A stretch of DNA of 45,427 bases from Thalassospira sp. MCCC 1A01428 (GTDB taxonomy: Bacteria > Pseudomonadota > Alphaproteobacteria > Rhodospirillales > Thalassospiraceae), in contig NZ_JFJZ01000038.1 in the NCBI RefSeq assembly GCF_002115825.1, positions 1-45,427 on the forward strand, written 5' to 3'. Both the position numbers and the translations under genes were made by a program. The notes beneath the pieces were generated by a model. The model ran no database searches. It saw only the letters and a program-made list of their open reading frames with translations, and was not told the DNA's origin. Shown in pieces: positions 25,556-33,724 of this stretch (position 1 is the stretch's first letter; each line of letters opens with the position of its first letter).

Positions 25556-27184
25556 TTATCTCACATAATGTCCATTTTTATCAAAGTACAGTACGTCACC
25601 ATCTGAAAATTCGACCCGGGCAAGTCCCTTTTCAAACGGATCGGCGTCTTTCGCCTCTATGGGGGCAAAGGCAAACTGGCCGTCAAAACCGTAATACCCA
25701 AACAAATACTCGTCATCATCATTTCGGTCGGCGTTGGACTGAAGCACGAATAACCCTTCCGAATATCCGCGATAGCGCCAGTTCTCGGGCAGGGACATTT
25801 TTAGCTTCATCCGGGTATCGTACACAAAGTCCTGTTCCACATCATTTTCTTTCCGGGTCAGAACCAGATAACCGTCATAGAACCTGAAATCTGATGGTTC
25901 AAAGCCAAAGAAGTCTGCGGCATTGCCTTCCTGCACCAGGGTCTCGCCGCGCGAATTAATGATCGTCCATTTTTTGATATTTTCTGTGAATGTTGTGTGT
26001 GAGACGGTGCTGCCAGAACAACGCCCGCTGCAAAGTCCGAACATTGGGACGTCTATTTCCCGTGTGCCGACAATTTTTTTAACAAGGCCAATTCCGTTCA
26101 GGCTTGCGCTACAGTTTGTATATTCCGCCTCCAGCACAACCTTGCCCTGCTTATCCTTGTACCCACAGCGATAGTCATTTCCGTCGTCAACTGAAAAATC
26201 AACAAGTTCATCAAGCGGCGAGGGCAGGCAGGCACGATAACCGGCAAGGGCTTCGGGGGCGTCTTCAAACCCATTGGGTTGATGAAAAGCCGGGCAGTTT
26301 GCAATTTGTTGTTTTAGATCTGCCGCCCGCGCCATCAAAGCCTCATTCACCGGTATATCGGTTGGAAAACGGTCCTGTATTTGTTCAAGGCGCTGTGCGC
26401 GAAACGTGCTTTCAAACAGGTTCTGGATGTCTGCTTCGCTAATCTCTTTTTCCGGGTCGTCGGGAATGTCGTTTTGGCGCGTGCGGGCCTGGTCGAGTTT
26501 GTCCTGTGCTATTTTCTGGTCGCGCTTCGCAAGCCATTCTCCAACCGCATACAGATTAATGTGCGCTTTTTGCACTTCATGCAGTGCGTTAGTTTGGACC
26601 TTGCCGGTTTTTAACAGGTCGCGATAATAGGATTTTGCGCGTGTTGAGGCGTCTGAAAGTTCAAATCCGCTGCTTTGGAAAAGATCGTCCCAGCTTGGAC
26701 TGCCGGGGATATTAAAGCTAACATCCGGGTTGCCCGAGGCCCCAAAAATACCGGGGTCACATTCGACCCACACATTCTCAAAAAGGCTTGGGGAAAATTT
26801 CAGGTCGACGCTGTAAAGCTCGATCTTTTTGGCAATGTCATCAGGCACATAGGTGCCGACACCTTTTATGGTCGAGACAAAACTGTTGTTGGTTTCTGCT
26901 TTTTTAAAAGTCCAGTTTGCCGTGCAATAAACAACAGGTTCCCCCCACAGGGTATAAATCAGCAACTTTGCCCGAATATCAACCCAGGCCGTTCCTTCCC
27001 CTGTTGCGTCCCATCCATCTAACATTGGCGCGGGGAAACGAACCTGTACATCTTTAAAGGTAATGACGTCGGATTCCACGCGGTTAATGCGGGTGATCTC
27101 CTCATCATCGGCAAAGGCGGGGGTATGGAAGGGTAAAATCAGGGCAATGATTAAAAACACAAACCGGATTGATGCAAATTTCAC
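25556..27184 (-). CDS. Secreted protein with WG-repeat-like C-terminus, function unknown
   Basis: I do not recognise a named family. The 542-aa protein begins with a signal peptide (FLIIALILPFHTPAFA, likely cut before DDEE), so it is probably periplasmic or surface-exposed. Residues about 205-310 are charged and helix-rich, with a DPEKEISEADIQ segment. The last 200 residues show repeats of the type GYKDKQGKVVLEAEYTNCS, KWTIINSRGETLVQEG and YYGFDGQFAFAPIEAKDA, which resemble WG (KWG) beta-repeats. Several cysteines (for example FGLCSGRCSG) could form disulfides. Translation starts at a GTG overlapping the upstream zinc-ribbon gene by 4 bp (GTGA), so the two are an operon and probably act together. 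Confidence 0.7.
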   Translation of the reverse strand: MKFASIRFVFLIIALILPFHTPAFADDEEITRINRVESDVITFKDVQVRFPAPMLDGWDATGEGTAWVDIRAKLLIYTLWGEPVVYCTANWTFKKAETNNSFVSTIKGVGTYVPDDIAKKIELYSVDLKFSPSLFENVWVECDPGIFGASGNPDVSFNIPGSPSWDDLFQSSGFELSDASTRAKSYYRDLLKTGKVQTNALHEVQKAHINLYAVGEWLAKRDQKIAQDKLDQARTRQNDIPDDPEKEISEADIQNLFESTFRAQRLEQIQDRFPTDIPVNEALMARAADLKQQIANCPAFHQPNGFEDAPEALAGYRACLPSPLDELVDFSVDDGNDYRCGYKDKQGKVVLEAEYTNCSASLNGIGLVKKIVGTREIDVPMFGLCSGRCSGSTVSHTTFTENIKKWTIINSRGETLVQEGNAADFFGFEPSDFRFYDGYLVLTRKENDVEQDFVYDTRMKLKMSLPENWRYRGYSEGLFVLQSNADRNDDDEYLFGYYGFDGQFAFAPIEAKDADPFEKGLARVEFSDGDVLYFDKNGHYVR

Positions 27185-28353
27185 AACTCGTTCCCCCGGG
27201 CAAGTATCTGGGCCTCGTTCTTAAAAGCAGCGCAGTCTCCCGACAGGGCGAGATAGGTATTGGCATAATCTTTGGTGTATTGTGCAAAAAATTCGGTTGA
27301 CGTTGAATATCGTTCTGAATGGGAAAGTTTTTGCACCATATAGGCGTAATAGAAATAATAGCTGTCCGGCAGATCGCTGGTCTCTTTGCGGGCGCGCCCC
27401 ATATATTGCAAGCCCAGTTCGAAATCCTTTTCTTTAAAGGCATACGCCGCAAACCGAAGCAGGTTTTGGGCAGCTGTTTTTTTATCGTCAAAAAGGATTT
27501 GTTCGACGTCCCGGGCATGGGCAATTTTTTTGTCTGTCAGGTTGAACGTAAGGTATTTGGGTAAAGTGACTTTCGGTGTTTTCTTTTGCAACAGGCCCAA
27601 ACGATACATCAGGGCGGGAAGGGCCTTTGGGGTGCAAGATGCGTTTTCTGTGTCGGAAACACTTTCCGGGACCATGACCATAAGGTTTTTACGAAAGATC
27701 CTGGCGTCCCAGATGTCAGAATAAACAAGGACCGCCATCGATAAAAGCGGAACGGCAACTATGCAACACGCCTTGAAAAATCTGCTGACCCGATAGGCAT
27801 CCTTATCGCGACCGGTAATAAGCCGTAAAAGCCCATAAAACGCCAGCAAGATGGCAAAGGCGGCCAATATTTGCTCGATAAAAAGCCAGTTCCCCTTGCC
27901 AAGCCATTTGGTGGCCAGCATCAAACCGACAATGATTGTCGCCCAGCCGATGTTTTCGTTTCGGCTGAGCAGGAAATTGCCGGTCACAATGACCGCTATA
28001 AAGGCAATGATGCGAAAACTGGTATCAAGAAATGTATCTGGACCAAATTGCGTGATCAACCACCCGTTTGCCAGCAGAACAAACCACAGCGCACCTGGTA
28101 ATATGATATCGGTTATCTTGTTTTCGTATGTTGGTTGATTGGCTTTGGCCTCTGGTGCGGCAGGCTTTTCTGTTTCTGTGTTGTCCGGTGTTTCGTCATT
28201 TTCTGTTGCCAGATCAATAAAACCGGCACTGGCAGAATAGTGAAAATCGCTTTTGCATAACGGGCAAATGATTTTCAGGACTTTATCCCTGAGGGGTATT
28301 CGGGTGGGTTCATCGCACACCGGACAGTTAATAACGATCTTCTGCTCATCCAT
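27181..28353 (-). CDS. Zinc-ribbon membrane protein, function unknown
   Basis: The 390-aa protein opens with a zinc ribbon of two CPxC pairs (Cys10/Cys13 and Cys31/Cys34, in NCPVCDE and ICPLCKSDF). An acidic linker follows, then four to six membrane segments (about residues 85-215; IILPGALWFVLLANGWLI, FRIIAFIAVIVTGNFLL, ILAAFAILLAFYGLLRLI, ACCIVAVPLLSMAVLVY). A soluble C-terminal part of about 170 residues has TPR-like helices (NLLRFAAYAFKEKDFELGLQYM). I know no function for this layout. ATG 28353 was chosen over a TTG two codons earlier. It overlaps the secreted-protein gene. A long perfect palindrome lies just upstream, at 28375-28396. Confidence 0.7.
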   Translation of the reverse strand: MDEQKIVINCPVCDEPTRIPLRDKVLKIICPLCKSDFHYSASAGFIDLATENDETPDNTETEKPAAPEAKANQPTYENKITDIILPGALWFVLLANGWLITQFGPDTFLDTSFRIIAFIAVIVTGNFLLSRNENIGWATIIVGLMLATKWLGKGNWLFIEQILAAFAILLAFYGLLRLITGRDKDAYRVSRFFKACCIVAVPLLSMAVLVYSDIWDARIFRKNLMVMVPESVSDTENASCTPKALPALMYRLGLLQKKTPKVTLPKYLTFNLTDKKIAHARDVEQILFDDKKTAAQNLLRFAAYAFKEKDFELGLQYMGRARKETSDLPDSYYFYYAYMVQKLSHSERYSTSTEFFAQYTKDYANTYLALSGDCAAFKNEAQILARGNEL

Positions 28354-28374
28354 TACCAATGTCCGATTTTGTAC

Positions 28375-28396
28375 TATAGGATTGTATAATCCTATA
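28375..28396. promoter_or_regulatory. 22-bp perfect inverted repeat upstream of the zinc-ribbon gene
   Basis: TATAGGATT-GTAT-AATCCTATA has 9-bp arms and ends 22 bp before the start codon, with no T-run typical of a terminator. It is a probable operator for an unknown regulator of this two-gene unit. Confidence 0.5.
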
Positions 28397-28485
28397 TATT
28401 GATCCGGTTGATTTTGGAATGGATTATTGCGATTGAATCAGTGTGTTAGATAATTATTCGACCGGTTTTTTCTTGATGAAAAAAC

Positions 28486-28520
28486 AGAACCCCGGATTTT
28501 ACCCGGGAAAACCCGGGGTT
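28486..28520 (-). terminator. Terminator after the first TRAP operon
   Basis: GAACCCCGG / CCGGGGTTC, with an inner CCCGGG, is followed on the minus strand by CTGTTTTTTC. It lies 21 bp after the stop codon of the large permease. Confidence 0.85.
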
Positions 28521-28540
28521 CACAACATCTCGTCGACAAA

Positions 28541-29854
28541 TCAATACCCGCCAAGCCCCAGCATTTGTGGCAACCACATGATCAGGCCGGGAATGGTGAT
28601 CATAAGCACCACACGAATAAAATCAGCCGCCAGAAATGGCAGAATACCGCGCGAAAGTGTGGTGATGGTCATATCGGGGGCAACGCCCTGAATGATGAAC
28701 AGGTTCATGCCGATCGGCGGGGTGATCAGGCCAATTTCAACCACAGAAACCAGCAGCACACCAAACCATACCGGGTCGTAACCAATACCGGTAATCACGC
28801 TATAGGCTGGCACCACGGTTAGCAAAATCATTGACAGGCTGTCCATGAAACAGCCCAGCACGACATAAAAAACCAGCAATGAAACCAAAACCGCAAGCGG
28901 GGAGAAACCCTGACTGGTAATCCAGTTTACCAGTGTTTGGGTCAGCCCGCTGGTTTCGATGAAAAAGTTAAATAAAGATGCCCCGATCAGAATCAGAAAG
29001 ATCATCCCGGTCATGCCAGCGGTTTCACGAATACCGCTTCGCAGTACCGTCCATGTCAGTTTTTTGCGGATAAAGGCAAACAGTAATGCGCCGCCCGCGC
29101 CCACGGCGGCGGCTTCGGTGGGCGAAAACAGCCCGGCATAGATGCCGCCAATCACCAGCAGGATCAGAACAATCGCATCCCACATTCGCCAAAGCGCGCC
29201 CCAGCGTTGCGACCATGGGGTATAATTGCTGACTGGTGCCAATTCAGGTTTGCGCATGACTTGCAAACGGATCGAGATGATATAGAGAACCGTTGCCAAA
29301 ACACCGGGAATCATGGCCCCGGCAAACAGCGCCCCAATCGACTGTTCGGTCATCAATGCATAAATCACCAGCAAGATTGATGGCGGGATCAACACGCCCA
29401 ATGTGCCGCCTGCCGCAATCGACGCCCCGGCCAGGCTTTTGGCATAACCCCGGCTTTGCATTTCGGGCAGGGCGACGCGACCCATCGTTGCACAGGTCGC
29501 AAGCGATGATCCGCAAATGGCGCCAAAAATGGCACTGGCCCCAATGCTGGATGCGGCCAACCCGCCCCGGCGATGGCCGGCAAAGGCTGTTATGCCGCGA
29601 AACAAATTGCCCGACAGGCCGGAATGGGAGGCAAACACACCCATGAAAATGAAAAGCGGCACCACCGACAGGCCGTAGGGAAATATCGCCTCGAACGGCA
29701 GGCTTGCCATCACATAACTGGCCGATGTCCAGTCCATCAGCATCAAGGTGCCACCAATGCCAACCAGCGCCATGGCAACGGCCACCGGTACCCGTAGCAA
29801 TGCCAGGCCAAGGGCAACTACAAAGCCGATTAATCCTGCCCACTCAGTCGCCAT
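28541..29854 (-). CDS. TRAP transporter large permease (DctM family), system 1
   Basis: The main membrane channel of a sodium- or proton-driven TRAP transporter. It has 437 aa with about twelve hydrophobic segments, including FGAICGSSLATCATMGRVAL, AGGTLGVLIPPSILLVIYA and GLITPPIGMNLFIIQGV, the conserved family loops. ATG 29854 overlaps the small-permease stop as TAATG; a longer upstream frame is not supported. The gene order binding protein, small permease, large permease downstream of maiA suggests the unit imports an aromatic or organic acid linked to homogentisate catabolism. The substrate is not determined by the sequence. Confidence 0.92.
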   Translation of the reverse strand: MATEWAGLIGFVVALGLALLRVPVAVAMALVGIGGTLMLMDWTSASYVMASLPFEAIFPYGLSVVPLFIFMGVFASHSGLSGNLFRGITAFAGHRRGGLAASSIGASAIFGAICGSSLATCATMGRVALPEMQSRGYAKSLAGASIAAGGTLGVLIPPSILLVIYALMTEQSIGALFAGAMIPGVLATVLYIISIRLQVMRKPELAPVSNYTPWSQRWGALWRMWDAIVLILLVIGGIYAGLFSPTEAAAVGAGGALLFAFIRKKLTWTVLRSGIRETAGMTGMIFLILIGASLFNFFIETSGLTQTLVNWITSQGFSPLAVLVSLLVFYVVLGCFMDSLSMILLTVVPAYSVITGIGYDPVWFGVLLVSVVEIGLITPPIGMNLFIIQGVAPDMTITTLSRGILPFLAADFIRVVLMITIPGLIMWLPQMLGLGGY

Positions 29855-30390
29855 TAAATCGTCTCGCCCGTAAAAACAAATTTCAGAAACTTCACAAAAC
29901 AAACCAGTGTCGAAAGGGCCAGCCCGCTTAGCAAAAACACCCAGAACAAAATCATAGGGATCGCCAGGTTTTGCGATACATCGCCATAGGCCAATTGTTC
30001 CATCGCCCGGCCCCATGACAGGTAAAACAAAAACGCCATTAATGCCGCGCCGGTCAGCGGGATCAGGGTATCGACCACGCGGAAAAACCCGCGAAAGGTT
30101 CGTTTGCCAAACAGGTCGACGGTCACATGGGCACCTGTGCTAAAGGCATGGGGAATGGCCCAGGATGCCGCCGCCATTACGCAAAACTGGGTTAAGTCGA
30201 CAGCACCGATAAATGACTGCCCGCCAATGCGCCGCCAAACGATGTCGGCGACGACAACGGCAATTGCACCGATCAGGGCGGTCATGCCGGCAAAAGCAAA
30301 AATATCGGTGATGCGGGTCATGATATGGTCAAGGCGGCGAACCGCAGCACGAAGCTGCGGTTCATCACGAAAGTTGGCCGATTGGGTCAT
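29854..30390 (-). CDS. TRAP transporter small permease (DctQ family), system 1
   Basis: A 178-aa membrane protein with four hydrophobic segments (for example FAGMTALIGAIAVVVADIVW and TLIPLTGAALMAFLFYLSW), preceded by a cytoplasmic stretch of about 35 residues. The family hallmark is seen in the first-to-second helix region, WRRIGGQSFIGAVDLTQFC. It overlaps the binding-protein stop by 4 bp (ATGA) and its own stop overlaps the large permease start. It bridges the binding protein to the large permease. Confidence 0.88.
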   Translation of the reverse strand: MTQSANFRDEPQLRAAVRRLDHIMTRITDIFAFAGMTALIGAIAVVVADIVWRRIGGQSFIGAVDLTQFCVMAAASWAIPHAFSTGAHVTVDLFGKRTFRGFFRVVDTLIPLTGAALMAFLFYLSWGRAMEQLAYGDVSQNLAIPMILFWVFLLSGLALSTLVCFVKFLKFVFTGETI

Positions 30391-31445
30391 TTGTCGCCAG
30401 CGTGATATTTGGTGTCAAATTGTGCAACCAGTTCCTGGGCGCGTTTGTAAATGGCTTCGGGGTCTTTCACGCCTTTGGCTTTCAGGCCTTCAAGGTAATC
30501 CTTGATCATGGGCTGAACGGCGTCTTTCCATTCTGCACGGGTTTTATCGTCAATTTCGATGATTTCATTGCCATGCTTAACGGCATCGGCTTTGCCTGCG
30601 GCTTCCCATTTGTCCCACCAGTCGCCAAATTTTGCGACCAAAGGATCGCCTGAAATTTCATCAATCGCTTTGCGAACATCTTCAGGCAGGGACTCAAACT
30701 TTTTCTGGTTCATCAAAAAATAGAACCCGGCCACATAGGCCCCGGCATCGGTGTGGTATTTCAAAAGTTCGTTGGCTTTAACCGCATTGACCAGGTCCCA
30801 GGTGGTCACCAGCCCGTCAATATTGCCTTTTTGCAGGTTTTCATAAATTGCCGAGGGCGGCAAACCAACCGGTGAAGCCCCATAAGATTCCAGCATGGCG
30901 GAAACTGCGGGGCTTGGCGTGCGTAAACGAAGACCTTTCAGGTCATCAAGCGACCGTACCGGCTTATCAAGGGTATGGATCAGGCCGCCTTCATGGGTGA
31001 ACAGGGCCAGAACCTTGAAATCCTTGTAATCGCTGCCCAGCATGCCTTCCTTATACAGGTTCCACAGGGTTTCTGATCCTGAATCTGCATATTTGACCAG
31101 AAACGGCATTTCAATAATTGAAGCCGCCGGGTAACGGTCACGCGGAATACCGTTAAGGCCAACGGCCATGTCAATCACACCGGCCCGAACCTGATCGGCC
31201 TGACGGTCAATTTTGCCAAAGGCCGAGGTGGCGTCATAGATTTTTACCTCAACCTTGCCATTGGTTTTTTCTTCCAGCTGCTTGGCCCAGGGTTCCAGAA
31301 AATCCTTCTGGAAGCCATGGCTGGGCGGCAGGTAATGGCTGATTTTAAGGGTAATATCGGCGGCATTGGCACAGGTTGCCCCGGCAAGAGCGGTGGCACC
31401 GGCCAAAAGGCCAAGGATGGTTTTACGTAAATTCAGGCGATTCAT
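30387..31445 (-). CDS. TRAP transporter periplasmic solute-binding protein (DctP family), system 1
   Basis: A 352-aa DctP-type receptor. The signal peptide (RKTILGLLAGATALAGATCANA) is likely cut before ADITLKISHYLPPSHG. The conserved carboxylate-binding arginine lies in LKGLRLRTPSPAVSAMLESY (about residue 177). AIYENLQKGNIDGLVTTWDL follows, also typical. It captures an organic anion in the periplasm and passes it to the two permeases. AGGGAGAG is 5 bases before the ATG. The gene follows maiA by 83 bp, with a hairpin (31477-31500) in the gap. Confidence 0.92.
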   Translation of the reverse strand: MNRLNLRKTILGLLAGATALAGATCANAADITLKISHYLPPSHGFQKDFLEPWAKQLEEKTNGKVEVKIYDATSAFGKIDRQADQVRAGVIDMAVGLNGIPRDRYPAASIIEMPFLVKYADSGSETLWNLYKEGMLGSDYKDFKVLALFTHEGGLIHTLDKPVRSLDDLKGLRLRTPSPAVSAMLESYGASPVGLPPSAIYENLQKGNIDGLVTTWDLVNAVKANELLKYHTDAGAYVAGFYFLMNQKKFESLPEDVRKAIDEISGDPLVAKFGDWWDKWEAAGKADAVKHGNEIIEIDDKTRAEWKDAVQPMIKDYLEGLKAKGVKDPEAIYKRAQELVAQFDTKYHAGDK

Positions 31446-31476
31446 GTTTCTCTCCCTGTTGTTTTATCTTGTTTGT

Positions 31477-31500
31477 TGGCTGCCGTTATTTATGCAGCCA
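31477..31500 (-). other. Hairpin between maiA and the TRAP binding-protein gene
   Basis: TGGCTGC / GCAGCCA, a 7-bp stem with a 10-base loop and no T-run. It may tune expression between the isomerase and the transporter. A terminator is unlikely. Confidence 0.35.
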
Positions 31501-31528
31501 GACTGTTTTGATCTGAATTGATGGCACA

Positions 31529-32170
31529 TTAATATTCCGGGGCGGCATCGGCAAAGCCGGGTAGGGTGGTGCAATGGGCATCTACCGCGCAAATGGCCGG
31601 ATAAGGCGATAAATCGACGTCGAACCGGCGGGCATTGTAAACCTGCGGCACAAGGCAGACATCGGCCAGCGACACATCGGCCCCCAGGCAAAACGGCCCT
31701 TTGTCGCGATGCGGTGCAATCAGCGCTTCAAGGGTGTCAAACCCAGCACAAATCCAGTGGTGATACCATTCCAGCTTGGCATCTTCTGACGCGCCTAGCG
31801 TGCCCGTGATGTATTTTAAAATGCGCAAATTGTTTAACGGGTGAACGTCGCAGGCAATGGTGTGGGCCACCTCGCGCACGCCAAGTGCGACCAGCGGTTC
31901 CGCCGGGATCAGCCGGGGCGACGGGTATATGGCATCCAGCCATTCAATCAGTGCCAGCGACTGACCAAATGTTTTACCGCCAAAGGTAAAGGATGGCACC
32001 AGCCCCGAAGGCGCAACCGATTTATAGGGCTTTTGTGCGTGTGCCCCGGTGCGCAGATCAACGGTTTCGACCTTGTTCGCTTGCAACCCTTTAAGGTTAA
32101 GGGCAATGCGAACCCGATACGATGCCGATGAGCGGAAGTAATCATAGAATATCAGGTCGTCTGGTTTCAT
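31529..32170 (-). CDS. maiA: Maleylacetoacetate isomerase (zeta-class glutathione transferase)
   Basis: A glutathione-dependent isomerase that converts maleylacetoacetate to fumarylacetoacetate, the step between HmgA and FahA. Its 213 aa form an N-terminal thioredoxin-like domain with the zeta signature FRSSASYRVRIALNLKG (residues about 13-29), where a serine activates glutathione. PSGLVPSF and FGQSLALIEWLDAIYPSP follow, then an all-helical C-terminal domain (HPLNNLRILKYI, CLGADVSLADVCLVPQVYNA). ATG 32170 matches the family start; an in-frame ATG 44 codons earlier adds unrelated residues. It is divergent from an IclR regulator and heads the TRAP genes. Confidence 0.92.
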   Translation of the reverse strand: MKPDDLIFYDYFRSSASYRVRIALNLKGLQANKVETVDLRTGAHAQKPYKSVAPSGLVPSFTFGGKTFGQSLALIEWLDAIYPSPRLIPAEPLVALGVREVAHTIACDVHPLNNLRILKYITGTLGASEDAKLEWYHHWICAGFDTLEALIAPHRDKGPFCLGADVSLADVCLVPQVYNARRFDVDLSPYPAICAVDAHCTTLPGFADAAPEY

Positions 32171-32330
32171 CCCTGGCTCTTTTTTAAAAGGTGGCCTTGG
32201 CGTGCATAGGAACAGTTCTGCACGCATGACAAAGAAAATCCCCCTTGCTGCTGTCTGTTGGAACGGCCCTGATTTTTGGATGCCGGGCAATCCCAACTTC
32301 ATTGCAAAAGCGATTTCCTCTTTCAGATTG

Positions 32331-32358
32331 GAATTATGCTATATATAATGAATTACGC
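32331..32358. promoter_or_regulatory. Direct repeat and -10 element in the maiA/iclR divergent region
   Basis: GAATTATGC (32331-32339) and GAATTACGC (32350-32358) are direct repeats 19 bp apart, nearly two helical turns, around a consensus TATAAT (32344-32349). A bound regulator would cover the promoter of the IclR gene. It is a candidate self-regulatory site. Confidence 0.4.
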
Positions 32359-32383
32359 AATATGAAATTTTCACAGGCATTTT

Positions 32384-33208
32384 TTGATCGTGACCCCATC
32401 GCATATATCGCAACACGATGCCATTGACCCGACGGTTGAAGAGGTCGGCGATACCCGTAAAGGCATTCAGTCTATCGAGGTTGGTGGCCGAATTATTTCG
32501 GCCTTGTGCGATTTTCAATATCCCGTGCCGCTAAAGGATCTGGCGGCCGCGGTTGATATGCCTGCGGCAAAGGTGCATCGTTATCTTACCAGTCTGGCGC
32601 GCATCGGCCTGGCGTTCCAGGATGACCGGTCCGGTTTGTATGGTCTGGGGCCAATGGCATTGCGCATGGGTCTGTCTGCGATTGAACGCAATGATGTGGT
32701 GATGCGGGCCGGGCGTTTGCTGCGCAGCCTGACAATTGAATGGCGATCATCCGGGCATTTGGCAATTTGGGGCGAACGCGGGCCGGTCCTTATCCGGACG
32801 GAACATGGCGGGCCGCCGGTTATTTCAACCATGGGGCTGGGAACGGTAATGCCGCTTTTGCGCTCTGCCACCGGGCAGGCATTTTTGGCGGCCATGCCAC
32901 GGTCAGCCATTGAACATGTGATTGTCGCCGAACAGGAAATTCTGGGTTGGAACGATGCCAAGGTGGATCAGTTAATCACGGAAACCCGCCAGCGCGGGGC
33001 GGCCGTGATCGAGGGTGACATTGTGCCAGGGCTTTCAGCGATCAGCGCGCCGGTTTTTAATCTCGACGGGGCGGTTGCCTGTTGTGTGACCCTGATGAAC
33101 CCGCAGGCCAATTATTTTCAGCCCGGTCATGCCGCCTTTGAGGCGTTTTTGCACGAAATTGAATTGTTTAATCAAAACTGGGGCGGGCGCGCACGCGCAA
33201 CGCCCTGA
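32384..33208 (+). CDS. IclR-family transcriptional regulator
   Basis: A 274-aa regulator with an N-terminal winged helix-turn-helix (about residues 25-90; RIISALCDFQYPVPLKDLAA, then DMPAAKVHRYLTSLARIGL). The IclR effector domain spans about 105-265 and contains WRSSGHLAIWGERGPVLI, PLLRSATGQAFLAA and GLSAISAPVFNLDGAV. The family often controls aromatic and organic acid genes. Here the divergent maiA-TRAP unit is the likely target. I take the TTG at 32384 as the start, with CAGG about 6 bases before it; GTG 32390 is the next choice. This start is uncertain. Confidence 0.85.
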   Translation: MIVTPSHISQHDAIDPTVEEVGDTRKGIQSIEVGGRIISALCDFQYPVPLKDLAAAVDMPAAKVHRYLTSLARIGLAFQDDRSGLYGLGPMALRMGLSAIERNDVVMRAGRLLRSLTIEWRSSGHLAIWGERGPVLIRTEHGGPPVISTMGLGTVMPLLRSATGQAFLAAMPRSAIEHVIVAEQEILGWNDAKVDQLITETRQRGAAVIEGDIVPGLSAISAPVFNLDGAVACCVTLMNPQANYFQPGHAAFEAFLHEIELFNQNWGGRARATP

Positions 33209-33216
33209 CGACTGGA

Positions 33217-33645
33217 TTACATGTGGTTGAGTTTGCCAAGGAGGGTCACCAGCGCATCAAAGTCTTTGTCGCCCAGAAAATCGCGGGCTTTTTGGTTATA
33301 GGTAACGCCCGCCTGGCATAGGGATAAAAAGGCACTTTGGCCCTGCTTTGTCAGTTCGATCAGGTGAATGCGCCGGTCGTTTTCATCCTGTCGGCGGTTC
33401 AGCCAGCGCCGCGTTTCGATGGAATGAACCGCGCGGGACACTTTGGTTTTATGAAGGCCGGTTCGGGTGCCGATATCGGTTGCGGTTTGTGGGCCGTATT
33501 GGCCAAGTGTGGCTAACACGCGCCATTCCGATCGGGTCATTTTATAGCGGTCCCGGTAAATGTCGCGAAAGCCAAGGCTGACTTTTTCGCTGGTGTGATG
33601 CAGCAAAAACGGCAGGAAACCGTGCAGGTTGAATTTTTCTGTCAT
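33217..33645 (-). CDS. MarR-family regulator (probable repressor of hmgA)
   Basis: A 142-aa winged helix-turn-helix protein. The recognition region reads [20 protein letters not shown], then [20 protein letters not shown] (about residues 36-82), and the wing has [20 protein letters not shown]. It is divergent from hmgA with 79 bp between the starts, in which a perfect 22-bp operator lies. Repressors of this place and family respond to homogentisate or related acids; the ligand is inferred. It converges on the end of the IclR gene, 8 bp away, without a terminator I can see. Confidence 0.87.
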   Translation of the reverse strand: MTEKFNLHGFLPFLLHHTSEKVSLGFRDIYRDRYKMTRSEWRVLATLGQYGPQTATDIGTRTGLHKTKVSRAVHSIETRRWLNRRQDENDRRIHLIELTKQGQSAFLSLCQAGVTYNQKARDFLGDKDFDALVTLLGKLNHM

Positions 33646-33664
33646 CGCGTCTGATCGCTGTTTG

Positions 33665-33700
33665 ATAGTTACAAAAATTATAGTTACGAATGTAACTATA
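33665..33700. promoter_or_regulatory. MarR-type operator in the marR/hmgA divergent region
   Basis: TATAGTTAC-GAAT-GTAACTATA (33679-33700) is a perfect inverted repeat with 9-bp arms. An extra half-site ATAGTTAC at 33665-33672 stands 15 bp upstream in direct orientation. The repeat ends 24 bp before the hmgA start and would block its promoter. Confidence 0.7.
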
Positions 33701-33724
33701 TCAAATAATGTTAGGGAGAAGGCA

